Shown: positions 1 through 10,297, numbered from the stretch's first letter. The stretch is DNA of 25,703 nt from Gnetum montanum (GCA_015680685.1 MNCI01006084.1:497842-523544), one strand, 5' to 3'. Translations and numbers: made by a program. The notes: generated by a model from the sequence alone, not told the origin.

Positions 1-642
1 TTTTTTTAGTTCCAAAAATGCTTCATGACAATCATTGGTCCAAACAAATGAAACATCCTTTTCTAGGAGCATATATAGTGGTTTGGCAATTTTTAAGAAA
101 TCTTTGATAAATCTTCTATAATATCCAACATGTCCTAGAAAGGATCGAAGAGTATTTAAACTGGTTGGAGCTGGTAGTATAGATATGACTCTTATTTTCT
201 CATCATCCATTCTTATCCCTTCTTTAGAAATGACATGTCCTAATACGATGCCACTTGTAACCATTAAGTAACTCCTTTCCCAACTTAATTTTAAGTTTTT
301 ATCTATGCATCTATCTAAGACATGTTTAAGATATTGTAAGGTTTCATCATAAGAATCCCCATTAACTAAAAAATCATCCATAAAGATTTCAACATAATTC
401 TCTAACATATCTGAAAAAATTGAAATCGTGGCTCTTTGAAAAGTGGCTGGTGCATTACAAAGGCCAAAAGGCATTCATCTATAAGCAAAAGTTCCAAAAG
501 GACATGTGAAGTTTGTTTTATGTTGGCCTTCAGGGGCAATAGCTACTTGATTGTAACTACTAAATCTATCCAAAAGATAAAAGTATTCATGTCCTTCTAA
601 TTTTTCTAGAATTTGATCTATGTATGGTAATGGAAAATGGTC
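1..642 (-). pseudogene. Element A reverse transcriptase, distal part, cut by element B and by the window edge
   Basis: This is the palm and connection part of a Ty3/gypsy reverse transcriptase, which copies element RNA into DNA. Read leftward from 642 it opens with the conserved DHFPLPYIDQ block, then a GHEYFYLLD block (first catalytic Asp), the TFTCPFGTFAYR-like block and the catalytic FMDDF at 370-384. It then runs into the connection to RNase H at the window edge. The frame is open for about 214 codons apart from one TGA just after FAYR (near 475), where the family normally has a second Arg; a CGA to TGA transition would explain it. The N-terminal part of the same RT lies at 10786-11160, separated by element B. 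RNase H and integrase would lie to the left of the window. Confidence 0.9.
638..642. repeat. Target-site duplication of element B, left copy
   Basis: TGGTC directly precedes the left LTR of element B and matches TGATC at 10781-10785 with one transition. A 5-bp duplication is usual for Ty3/gypsy integration. The duplicated bases lie in the Asp-His codons of element A's RT, and the two RT halves resume at exactly this point. Confidence 0.8.
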
Positions 643-1195
643 TAATGAGTGGTGAGGTACCCCTACACTCAACCATACGAATACAAGTGTTTCACGCACA
701 ATTCGATCGAATTTCAAAGACTAAGTGCTTATGCGCCCTTGTGGAACAAGGACGGGTTGGTTGATCATTATCTTCCCAAGCTTACCTGTATGTCACGATT
801 GTATGGTTAAGTAAGCTTGAGGCATATGATTTTTATAGCTTTTATGTTTTTATGTCCTATGCTAGTAGGGAAGGAGAGAGGTAACTAAGTGACTAATTTA
901 ACTTAACTACTCATTAACTAAGTTCTAACTAATCCCAACACCAGCATCCATTCCCACTTGCTGTACACATCCTGAACTAGTGCAACACTGCTAGGATTAC
1001 CAAACGCTAATCGTTACTGGGTTACCAAGCATTACACGTATGCTCGAAGCGGTCGTGCTTGTGTAATTTAACGATTTTCTTAATTGATCAAAATGAATTG
1101 TTGTGCTAATAACATAAATGTAAAGTACATAAAATAAAATAAATGCATAAGAAAAAAAATCTCAAGTGCTACAAGGATGAATCAATGAGCTCGTC

Positions 1196-1201
1196 TTTAT
1201 T
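1196..1201 (-). terminator. Polyadenylation signal in the left LTR of B
   Basis: AATAAA on the minus strand lies in a conserved GCAATAAAGACGAGC-like context found at the same place in the right LTR of B and in the LTRs of C and D. It lies about 170-180 bases downstream of the TATA box, as expected for the end of R. Confidence 0.6.
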
Positions 1202-1368
1202 GCTAACACAATGTTGTGCTCAGGTACATCAATGCTTAAATAAAGATCGGTCCACACTTAGACCTCCTACTATGGGCACTTGGAAAATACTCTAACTTTC
1301 AAATAGACTACAAGAGTTTCACTACTTGACTACTAAAATACTTTCTCCCAATTGTGCGCCTGGGCACT

Positions 1369-1378
1369 GTATTTATAA
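1369..1378 (-). promoter_or_regulatory. TATA box in the left LTR of B
   Basis: TTATAAATAC on the minus strand sits at the U3/R transition and matches CTATAAATAC at 10471-10480 in the other LTR. Readthrough from it would run into element A's RT fragment. Confidence 0.65.
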
Positions 1379-1388
1379 ACTTGGGAGC

Positions 1389-1497
1389 AACTACTCTAAT
1401 AATTAGAGTACCTACTCTAATAATTAGAATAAATGCTAGAGTAACCGCTAGAGTAACTGCTCTAATAATTAGAATAACTACTAGAGTAACCGCTCTC
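1389..1497. repeat. U3 minisatellite, left LTR of B (3 copies)
   Basis: The tract is built from the near-palindrome CTCTAATAATTAGAG (arms CTCTAAT and ATTAGAG around one A), separated by RAATAACT/CTAGAGTAAC spacers. There are three TAATAATTA cores here against eight in the right LTR. It lies upstream of the TATA box, where enhancer-like U3 repeats are found. Confidence 0.85.
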
Positions 1498-1501
1498 ATC
1501 A

Positions 1502-1514
1502 TACCACCATGACT
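1502..1514 (-). promoter_or_regulatory. Candidate polypurine tract of B (plus-strand primer site)
   Basis: The minus-strand sequence directly before the 3' LTR is AGTCATGGTGGTA. Position is the main evidence, since the PPT must abut the 3' LTR. It is only partly purine, perhaps through mutation. It resembles AGTCATGGGGGAGA at the start of the 3' noncoding tract. Confidence 0.45.
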
Positions 1515-2760
1515 GAATGAAAACTTGTCCTGGAGTATAGAAGAAGAGAAACAAGTTCTTTACAAAATATATTAGGGGGATATTTGACTGACATACAAAG
1601 TGACACAGAGAAAATAGACAAATACAGAAGTGCCCGAGCATATAATATTACAATTACGTACAAAATTGATGTTCGTGACAATTAGGAAAGAACACCAACA
1701 GATCCAAAGGAGATCCAATTCCTCTTAGCAATAGAAGAATGAGGGAGAGGTAAAAGAGATCCAACAGTCATGAACAATCTCCCGTGAGTGATATGGTTGC
1801 ATCCTCCTTGGTGACAACAGTCCTACTTCCAATCCATGCTTCCCACTACAATCACAACAAAACCAAGGATTAGTATATATAATACCTAAATAATGGTTGA
1901 ATACCTTGTCTTGTCAGTGATTTTAACTAGCCAAGTTGTGATTGTGATATATTACTTCCTTGATATTTTTAGTTGAAAGACTAACAAATGGGTTAAATAA
2001 TAGAAGCAATCCATACAATTCAAAGAAAGCTTGACACAAGGAGTAGTGAAAAGAGGGTATTCACAACAATAAAAAGGAATTCATTACAAACAGTTGTGAA
2101 GGTGCATACAATTTGGATGACAAGGATGGGGTAAATAAAAAGAATTTGATTGTAACAATGTCTAAGGGTAAAGAACTTAACTTAACCAAACCAAAAGATA
2201 TGCAAGTGGGTCCTCCCCAAAGCAAGCTCATGCCCTTTATGCCCTAACAAACCCACAAACCAAAGAGTCCGTAGGCTCTAGGAATGTCATTTGAAAGCAA
2301 GAGTTAAAAATGTATCCCAATAATTCACCAAAGAAAAATAATGCATCAACCTAGAATGAACTAATGATAAAATCGACAATGAGGTGGAAAATGGGAAGAA
2401 AGATGGAGAGGAGAGAATGGAATGGAATCCCAAGAACAAGGTTGTGTAAAGCCTCTTGTGTATTTCATGGTTAAGATAACTGAGTAGAACTCATCCCAAA
2501 TCCAAACTCAAACCAACCACATTCAATGACCTCACATCAATACACTTGGCCAATCCATCCTCTTGAGGTAACAAGAATTCTTTCACAAAGAGTGATCACC
2601 ATTCCAAGGAAAGTGAGATGGACAAGCAAGAAGCGAAAAAGGGCCTTAGTTAGAGTTAACCTTCAGGCATAGGTAACATCTCTTTCTAGTGACATAACTG
2701 GCGCTTGTAGCCCATATTTCTTTATTATGTCTAAGGGGTGTTCTTTGAATTCTCACCTTT

Positions 2761-2791
2761 TTCTCTCTCTTTTTTCTCTCTCTCTCTCTTT
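2761..2791. repeat. CT/TC microsatellite
   Basis: A run of CT dinucleotides is interrupted by one T6 stretch, within B's 3' noncoding tract. Element D has an A-run at about the equivalent place (25109-25120), so this tract is variable between copies. Confidence 0.85.
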
Positions 2792-3360
2792 GATGTTTAT
2801 GCATGAGAACCACACCATGCAAAGACTTATTTTTAGTCACTCATCTTCCTGATATTTGAACAATGTCAAAATGGTAAAAAACCCCAAGAAAAAGCATCCA
2901 AGCACCCAAGAGAATGGCCAGCACCAATGCATCGAATCCCCTTGAAGTCACACACTTTTCATCGTTTGAGTCTTTCCTTGGTTTGAAAAATACACAGCCA
3001 CCAATTCATTAATAAGTTTACTTAGAAAAAGAGGACTATATAGTTCCAAGCCAAAGAAGATCATAGAGTTGTATGGATGAGTGGATGGTGTGGACTCATT
3101 GCTTGTTTTACCAAAAGAACCATACCTTAATATCATCATCATAATTCAAAGGTAAAAACCAAACATTAGCAATCAATATGATATAATTCAATCCACCATC
3201 ATGAGAACTTATTAGATGATGAATAAAAGTAAATCAAGCAAACAAAGAAATAGTAAAAACATGAACGATGGTGTAAAACAAAAATAAGAAAATTTGAAAG
3301 AATGTGTAAAAAAAAATTCAAAAATAACTGAGGGCCTGGAATGGTTAGAATAGGTGGCCA

Positions 3361-3378
3361 TCTCCCCCATGACTAAGT
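3361..3378 (-). promoter_or_regulatory. Internal polypurine-like motif at the pol/noncoding boundary of B
   Basis: The minus-strand sequence is TTAGTCATGGGGGAGA, nearly identical to D at 24441-24456 (TTAGTCATGGGGGAGA). It could be a second plus-strand priming site, or simply a conserved piece of the element. It is related to the sequence bordering B's 3' LTR. Confidence 0.4.
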
Positions 3379-3410
3379 TGGAAGGAGGAGATCTAAAATA
3401 TTGAGCAGTG

Positions 3411-3690
3411 TTATCCATCAAGAAAGGTAGCATGTATACCGGTTGTCCTAAGCTCTTGAAAATGTTTGGTTTGTTGCACATTAACCAAAAGTTTCTTATT
3501 CGGGCTCTCAGGTTTGTATATTATCATGGCCCTTGAAAGGAAAGTTGCATAAATAATATAATGTCCTTCCCACAATGTTTGAAATTTAGTACGTTGTGGC
3601 ACATGTGTGAGATTCTAGTAGAGAACCTTATCTCCTAGCTGATATTTAACTTTCCTAATTCTTAGGTCATGACGTTGTTTATTAAAGGCC
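3411..3690 (-). pseudogene. Element B pol C-terminal tail (after integrase)
   Basis: This is the end of the polyprotein. The part near 3600-3650 resembles the C-terminal integrase block of gypsy elements (YQLGDKVLYYN-like, with one codon now a stop). The last 64 codons (3602-3411) are open and include IYKPESPNKKLLVNVQQTK. They are in a different frame from the integrase core, so a frameshift lies between about 3610 and 3763. The LLVNVQQTK block is also present in element D, fused directly behind protease. I do not recognise a function for this tail. It ends about 30 bases before the polypurine-like motif. Confidence 0.65.
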
Positions 3691-3762
3691 TTGTGCAATG
3701 CATTAGATGATAGGGTAACTAATCTGTTTTCATCAAAAGTCAAGGGTTACTAACTGTTGTTT

Positions 3763-4400
3763 CTATTCTAGATCAAGGTCAAGGTTGAGGTCACATGCCA
3801 TGGATAGTGTATAAAGCTTAGTTTGAATGGGAAGCATTGGTAATTTACCGTACACTAACTCATAAGGAGAGCAGCCTGTAGGGAGTTTCCACGTGGAGCA
3901 GTATGCCCAAAGAGCATCATTCAGTTTAGTGCTCCAATCTCGCCTAAACTTGCTAATGGTTCTTGTTAATGTCTTTGTAATCCCCCTGTTGGTGACTTCT
4001 ACTTGATCGTTCTCTTGGGGGTGGTATGGTATAGTTAATTTATGCTCAACCCCTAAGCAGCATTGCATTAATTTCTAAAAATTTGCACCTATGAAGTGTG
4101 TACCAGTGTCTGAAATAAGTGCACAAGAAATACCAAACCTATTTATGATTTATTGTTGAACAAATCATGCAGCTATAGATTATGTACAATCTTTAACAGC
4201 AACTACTTCGGCCCATTTTGTTAGGTAATCAATGGCAACAATAATATAATTTTTTCCATTGGACATTGGTGTAACTGGCCCCATAAAATCAATTCCCCAA
4301 ATGTTGAAGGGTTCTAACGGTTGAATCCATTGTCACGAACCCTACATTCTAGTAGTCATTCCCCCATCACATTGACAATGCTCACAAGATTGGACAAAAC
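3763..4400 (-). pseudogene. Element B integrase, zinc finger end and catalytic core
   Basis: Integrase inserts the DNA copy into host DNA. A CxxC pair (CEHC, 4375-4386) in the order expected for the HHCC finger is followed by GIDFMGPV with the first catalytic Asp (4288-4290), ISDTGTHF with the second (4108-4110), and QVEV with the catalytic Glu (3997-3999). This is the retroviral D,D,E triad. The region after Glu (RRDWSTKLNDALWAYCSTWK, then SPYELVYGK) is typical of plant gypsy integrases. By my count the second Asp and Glu are separated by 36 residues instead of the usual 35, the extra codon falling in MQCCLG, which may be a TGC duplication. The core has several stops (near 4180, 4160 and 4075). 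Confidence 0.88.
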
Positions 4401-4794
4401 GATGGGCATTCTAAAATAATGTAGGTCAATAATATCCTGCAAGCAGGATCTTGATGGTTGTTCATCTCCCAGCATAATGACCCCCACAAGGACCCTCATA
4501 AGTGTCTTGGAGAACTCACAGTTGATCTATATTGGGAACACACCATTGAACTAAGCCATCAGGACACACTTTGTAAAGTTGCCCATTGATCTCCATAAAG
4601 TACTTGGCTCGGTGAAGAAACTATTGTTTCTTCTTAAGGTTTAACTCTTGTGGTGTTTTTTGGGTGAGGAGATAGGTAAGAATGCTACTATACCAATTTG
4701 TCTCCATGGGTGATTGATTATTCACTACACTAAAAAAGAGGAATTCATCAAGGAAATGATCAAAAATTGAATACTCATCCTCTTTATTATTCCA

Positions 4795-5160
4795 TCACAA
4801 CCAAGATAAATGCTCACCAACTACATTCTCGGTGCCCTTGTGATCGATCATCATTAAATCGAACTCTTGTAAGATTACAAGCCATCGTATGATACGAGGG
4901 CTTACCATTGGTTTATTCATGAGGAACCAAATTGCACTATGATCTATATGTATATATACTTTATATCCCAATACATAGTGTCTAAAATTTTCTAGTGCAA
5001 ACACTACAGCCATTAATTCTTTCTCTATGGTAGTGTAGTTAAGTTGTGCACTAGCAATACTTCTACTTACACAGTGGATGTAATAAGGATGCTTCTAGTC
5101 ATCTAACTGTGTAAGTACAGCTCCTAAAGCATAGTTACATGCATCAATCATGATATGAAA
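4795..5160 (-). pseudogene. Element B RNase H
   Basis: RNase H degrades the RNA strand during reverse transcription. The start is marked by IDACNYALGAVL (first active-site Asp, near 5143-5145). The 72 codons at 5013-4795 contain MAVVFALENFRHYVLGYKV with the conserved Glu, then a YIHIDHSAIWFLMNK block with the DH pair and RIIRWLVILQEFDLMMIDHK, the standard gypsy end of this domain. It closes with ENVVGEHLSWL, where the family usually has ADxLSR. At least one stop lies between the two blocks. It continues from RT in the same frame. Confidence 0.88.
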
Positions 5161-5179
5161 TGGTTTGGACTAGTTAGGA

Positions 5180-6130
5180 GCTTATAGAATGGGTGTTTCT
5201 ACTAGCTTCTCTTTCAGAGTTTAGAAAGCTAATTTGCATTCCCTGGTCCACTCAAAAGGTACGTCCTTTTTCATTAATTTCACTAATGGTTTGGCAACCT
5301 TTCAAAAGTTCTCAATAAATCTCCTATAGTAGCCAGTATGTCCAAGGAATGATCGAATATCTCTGACAGTTTTTTGTTGATGGGTAATTCTTTGGATAAT
5401 TTTGATTTTCTTAGGGTCTACATCTATCCTTGTGTGTGAGATTTTGTGCCCTAGTACTACACCTTCTTGGACCATCAAATGGATTTTCTACTAATTAAGC
5501 CTCAAATTGGTTTCTACACATCTTTTTAACACTTGCTCCAACTGGTCCAAGGCTTGATCAAAGTTTGATCCATAAGTGGAGAAGTCATCCATAAAGAGCT
5601 CCACACCATTCCCTATCTGTGTTGAAATATGCTTAGAAATACTCATTGAAATGTCAAGGGCATTGCACAAGCCAAAGAGCATCTGTTTGTATGCAGACAT
5701 TCCCCAAGGACTGATGAATGTAGTCTTGGCTTGGTCTTCTAGGGTTATTTATATTTGGTTATATCTACTATATCCATCCAGAAAACTATAATAGCAATGC
5801 CCTACGATGGTGTCTAAGACTTGGTCAACAAATGGTAATGGAAAGTGATCTTTGAATGTTGCCATATTTAGTAGCATGAAATCTATGTACACCCTCCATT
5901 TGCCTCATTTTTTAGGCACAATAACTAAGGGGCTAACACATTCACTATCAGCAATGGGATATATAAACCCAGCCTTAAGAAGTTGTTCGATTTCTTCCTT
6001 AACTGCTTGCTTCAGCTTAGGGTTCAATCGCCTCTACAGTTGTCTTCAAGGCTTCATGGACGTGTTAGTGTAAATTCTATGTTGGCATATCCTAGGATCT
6101 ATTTTGGTTAATTCAGGATATAATCAATCA
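5180..6130 (-). pseudogene. Element B reverse transcriptase
   Basis: The best preserved piece, at 5700-5491, carries the MLFGLCNA block (family MPFGLCNAP) and the catalytic ELFMDDFSTYG motif, with FMDDF at 5581-5595. Upstream on the same strand are recognisable but interrupted blocks for KDHFPLPFVDQ (near 5840), the YYSFLDGYSRYNQ block and KTTF (near 5720-5800), and the VSPLVIVPKK region (near 5930). Downstream are the RSFLGHTGYYRRFI and KPL regions (near 5290-5360). Multiple stop codons rule out activity. Nearly all remnants are in the frame of the RNase H and protease parts. The corresponding region is absent from element D. Confidence 0.88.
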
Positions 6131-6259
6131 AATGTTTCTGACCATTTATTTACTACCTTCAGTAGTTCTTCTTTCTATTGAGGAGCAAGCTTAGCGTTGA
6201 TAATTATCGATTTTTCATTTTTAAGGAACGTGTATTCCATACTGATGGGCAATGATTTT

Positions 6260-7134
6260 AGCTCAAGGGGCTCCTACTTAAATTTCTCATGGATTTCCAA
6301 CTTCCCCCAAATGATATTTTTAAGACTTGGACGTTGTCAATGGACTTGCTCTAATGCATCTATGCTATCGATGTAAGCACAAGTCAAACCCTCAGTTGGT
6401 TCCATGCATATGAGTGAACTGCTTTCTTGATCAGTTGTCAGCCACTAGGTGTCTTCCTACCATGTGGCTACTGCATACAGGCATCTTTGTATGTTAATCA
6501 CTTGTGCACACTAATTGCATGCAGGCAATCCTAAACTTTGCACAAACCATGACCTCTACACACAATTACACCCTGTGTTACTGTATGTGATGCATAGAAC
6601 TTTCTTCTTCTCAATCTTTCCAAATGTATTTTCCTTTGATATTTCTAGGGAAAGATCACGGATTCCTAGGCGTGTGTCGATGGTGCTTAGCCATGCTCTT
6701 TCCATTATGATTGGGAAGTCCCCTTTACCGTTGTATACCTGAATCACTAGGAAGTCAGCTTGGTACGACCACCGACAAACAATGGTAACAATGTCTTCCA
6801 CCAGTCCCAATGGAACAGTGATGGACTGGTTGACCAACTCTAGATAGATGTTTCTCTTTTTCAATGGAGGTAGGTTCAAGGCCCTGTACATTTCTTGAGA
6901 AATCAAGTTGACACCGAAACCTGAATCCAAAAGAGCCTTGCACAGCGCATTTTTAGTGATTTGTAAGTATATCAAAGGACTCCTAGGATCAGAGAATTTT
7001 CTGGGAAGGTGACCAGCTTTGATCCAATCAATGATGGCATGTGTTAGCATGACCGTATGCGTTGAGTGCGATGATTGGTTTGAAGGGGGCTCCGAAGTTT
7101 TGATTGATACTGAGGCATCTAAGGAATCAACCAC
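6260..7134 (-). pseudogene. Element B aspartic protease and PR-RT linker
   Basis: The open stretch 7134-6556 (192 codons) is a retropepsin-like protease that would cut the gag-pol polyprotein. The active-site loop reads ALLDSGFGVNLIS at about residues 67-79, a DSG form of the usual D(T/S)G. It is followed by LPPLKKRNI, a SITVPLGLVEDI strand and FPIIMERAWLS, where the family has a GRPWL-like block (Gly to Glu here). The open frame ends at a stop in CNCV. Beyond it, to about 6260, is the linker containing MEPTEG and WGKLEI, closely matched by element D at 24095-24300. Element D shares the whole protease with few differences. Confidence 0.87.
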
Positions 7135-9582
7135 TTGTGATTACAAGGGCTTGGTTGGACTACTGGTTCTAACGAAAGGTATTTTCTTCATGTGGTTGTT
7201 GGAACCAATAGTAGGTTAAGAGTTAACAACTCTCGTGGCGTTGCGTTGCTACAGCTAGGTAGGGATTTCAACTTGCATCACGAGATCAGGTGGTAGTGGA
7301 GCTATTGGTGGAAGAGATGCGGTCAGATGAGAATGATGATATGCTTGCAGAATATTACCTCTAAAAGAGGGAGTCCCATAGTACTCGTGGTCTTGGTAGT
7401 GAGGTTGAGGAGTGACGTGACTAGTAGAGTCATGTGGGGAGATTGGCTACTGCACGTAATATCCATATGGGTCAGGTTGCCGATAAGAATACTGTTGCCT
7501 TCATGGTGGCATTCCCTATGATTGTGGATGCAACCACTATTGATATTTCTCAATCGGTTGTGGTGGAGTTCCACTAGGATAATATGTTAAGGGTTGGTGG
7601 AACTGCCTTGAATTACCTTGAGGATAAGGTAACCTTTGGGGTGTTTGCCTTTTGTTTAATCATGGCTTGCGTGCATACACCCCAGACTCCTACAAATGTG
7701 AGATTATAAGGCAACATCTCTTAGGATGGTCATATTGACATATCTCACATCCACTATCATTGTCTTTTTCCGAATCCACAACCTCTTCAATGATGGCAAC
7801 TTTTCCCTTACCCTTACTATGTGCATGTTCAGCCTCTTTCTTTTTTCTTTTCTCACTACCTTGCTCTGTAGACTCCTCTACTATTTTAAGAACAGTTTGA
7901 AATTTATTATCTATGAAATCCCACATTTGGTCTACCTTTGCCAAAACTTCTTATGTCATCTTTTGGATAGGCAAAGTTTTCCTATTCACCATCTCTTTGA
8001 GTGGTGACTCTTCTTCATCCTCACAAAATCTTACTCTCCTCTTCTAAAGGGAAGGCTCTTGGTTATACTCTTCCACACTTTCTCTTTTCTATAGCTCACC
8101 TTCTTTCTTAGCAACTTGCTCCAATAGTCTTTGAATTTGATGGGACCTAAGCTCGGATAGTCTCCCTTGGGCATAAGTCCCAAGGGTTCTTCTCGTTTCA
8201 TGCCTAAGCCCATCCATGAGATGGTGCAGTTGATCCCTTTGCGAATAACCATGGCCAGGACAATGATGTAATAGTGCATAGTATCATCCCATGGTAGCAT
8301 CCAAGGGTTCATGTCCTCCTTATTTCTAGCCTTGGATTTTACTTTTGCATGTTAGACACTCGGGAGTACATTTGGTACTTGTCATTAAATAGTTCTAACA
8401 TAGTACTCCACCTACGAATGGATTCTAGTTCTAAAGATCGGTACCATCTTTTCGCTTCTTTAACTAATGTCTATGAAAACAACTTAAGTTTTTGCCATTC
8501 TTTCTCTATGTTCTATAAGGCACACGCATCATGGAATGCTTGTAAATGATTCTAAAGATCAACATTGTATTCCCCTTCAAATTGTGGAATGTTGTTCATA
8601 TCTAATCTCTTGATCCTACTATCTTCTTGATGCCTTGTTGGAATTCTAATAGCCTTAGTTATGTTCAACATACTTCGAGTAGCGAGGATGGATTCATCGT
8701 GATTGTCTCGTCTATGGCATCTATGATGCCTACATTGTTCCCTACTCTCCCTTCTTCTATGTCATGACTCTCTAGAGTGCCCTCGTCTCCTTTCCTGGCT
8801 GTTTCATCTATGACTTCTACTTTGCCTACCTTTAACCCCATGGTCTTTTTCTTTATGACCGCATATGGATATTGAAGGAGAGGGTGAAGGAGATGATGAA
8901 GGTGAAGAAGAAGAAGAACTGTCACCATGACAGTGTCTACTACCTTCTCTTCTATGGTCTCGTCCCCAATCGCGATTGCAACAGAATGTCCACCTTTATC
9001 ATAAGTTCGTGTCCCTTTTTCAGACCCTTTGTGCTTGTGGGTATCAGAACCTAGGTTATAAATAGTGGAATGAAGGTTCTAATACACAACCCCTTGGCCA
9101 AAGTCAAGGGGAGGAACATTGTTGTGTGGGCGACAGCCTGAGATAGGTTCACCACCCTCATTTTCACTTAAGACATGTGGAGCATCCTGGGACAACTTAC
9201 CCTTCAAAGACTTATGATGTCTCTCCTGTTGCAAGTCCCTTTAATGGTGTGCCTCTGTGGGATGGTATTCTCTTGAGTCATGGTCTTGCACAACGTATTC
9301 TGCATGTAAGTGCAGCATGCCAATTCATGTGAGAACACAAAAAAGCATGCTTGGGACTGAACGATTAGGAGGTAACACTATGTTACCTTCTAAGTCTCGC
9401 TAATGAAGTTTTTCATCTTGATGGAGGATAAAGGTGAAGTCTAGTATATACTCATCAGGATAAATATATACCACTCGAACTTATTGAGGAACTAACAAAT
9501 CAACATCATGTCTATTGCGTCACCGATTGTTTCTTGTTTCAGACCTAGGCAGTGAGGTGCTTTCGTACGAAGAAAGAGACAT
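7135..9582 (-). pseudogene. Element B gag (capsid and nucleocapsid)
   Basis: Gag packages element RNA. The start is placed at the ATG at 9582 because C and D have an ATG at the matching place, 136-152 bases after their LTR/PBS junction. In order: an N-terminal LLVPQ-stop-VRVVYIYPDEY block (near 9500-9420), a Ser/Pro-rich stretch (near 8900), a basic Arg-rich stretch, the capsid block with RWYRSLELESIRRW (near 8430) and HLMDGLRHETRRTLGTYAQG (near 8220-8160), a KVDQMWDFIDNKF segment (7944 onward), a zinc knuckle CEICQYDHPKRCC (7711-7749; CX2CX3HX4C), and a Pro/Gln/Tyr-rich tail before protease. The open pieces found share one frame, broken by stops. Confidence 0.85.
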
Positions 9583-9699
9583 ACTTGCCTATTCAGTGTG
9601 TAATGTATTCTTATTTATTATTTTCTCAACCAACCCTAAAGGTTCATTCCAACGATGTGAATGATTTCCTATGTTCTAGTTAGCGCACAAAAAAATAAG
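9583..9699 (-). other. Leader of element B between PBS and gag
   Basis: A short untranslated leader of about 117 bases. C and D have leaders of similar length in the same place. I see no other structure in it. Confidence 0.6.
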
Positions 9700-9717
9700 T
9701 TCCCGGCAACGGTGCCA
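9700..9717 (-). promoter_or_regulatory. Primer-binding site of B (tRNA-Asp type)
   Basis: The minus strand reads TGGCACCGTTGCCGGGAA, one base inside the 5' LTR. It matches the complement of the plant tRNA-Asp(GTC) 3' end (TGGCGCCGTTGCCGGGG) over its first 16 bases with one mismatch. The tRNA sequence is from general knowledge, not a search. Confidence 0.85.
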
Positions 9718-10297
9718 ATGATGAGCTGCGAGGTACCCCTATGCTCAACCATACAAATACAAGCATTTCATGCACAATCTGGTCGAATTCCAAGGACTAG
9801 GTGATTATGCACCCTTGTGGAACAAGGATGGGTTGGTTGATCATTGTCTTCCCAAGCTTACCTATATGTCATGATTGTATGGTTAAGCAAGCTTGAGGCA
9901 TATGATTTTTATAGCTTTTATGTTTTTATGTCCTGCGCTAATGAGGAAGGAGAGAGGTAACTAAGTGACTAATTTAACTTAAATACTCATTAACTAAGTT
10001 CTATCTAATCCTAACACTAGCATCCATTCCCACTTGCCGTACACATCCTAAACTAGTGCAACATTGTTGGGATTACAAAACGCTAATCGTTACTGGGTTA
10101 CCAAGCATTACACATATGCTTGAAGGGGTTGTGCTTGTGTAATTTAATGATTTGCTTAATTGATCAAAATGAATTACTATGCTAATAACATAAATGTAAA
10201 GTGCATAAAATAAAACAAATGCATAAGAAAATAAAATAAAAGAAATGCGTAAGAAAACAAATCTCAAGTGTTGCAAGGATGAATCAAAGAGCTCGTC

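Larger units (their letters stand above)
643..1501 (-). repeat. 3' LTR of element B
   Basis: This 859-bp LTR reads on the minus strand from TGATGAGAGCGG (1501 leftward) to CTCATTA at 643. The right LTR ends in CTCATCA, so the terminal CA has mutated to TA here. U3 holds three copies of a near-palindromic repeat. A TATA box (1369-1378) and a polyadenylation signal (1196-1201) follow. It is shorter than the right LTR mainly because it has fewer U3 repeats. Confidence 0.92.
1515..3410 (-). other. 3' noncoding tract of element B
   Basis: About 1.9 kb between the end of pol and the 3' LTR holds no frame longer than about 64 codons on the element strand and none that I recognise. It is not random filler. 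Stretches reappear in order in element D at 24440-25703, including the segment with AGCCTACGGACTCTTTG (near 2264 and 25589), the following GGGCATGAGC, and GGGGATTTGATGCAT-like sequence (near 2930 and 24967). The part nearest pol is A-rich on the plus strand (3200-3330), matching a T-rich tract after D's coding region. Some Athila-type elements carry an env-like gene here; I see no sign of one. Confidence 0.75.

Noticed and set aside
2646-2840. Arg/Glu-rich small protein (ERERERKKREKK)
   Set aside because: Translation of the CT microsatellite in B's noncoding tract; D lacks the repeat.
1515-3410. Possible envelope-like gene of an Athila element
   Set aside because: No frame longer than about 64 codons on the element strand, no transmembrane or signal pattern that survives, and D's copy is equally noncoding.
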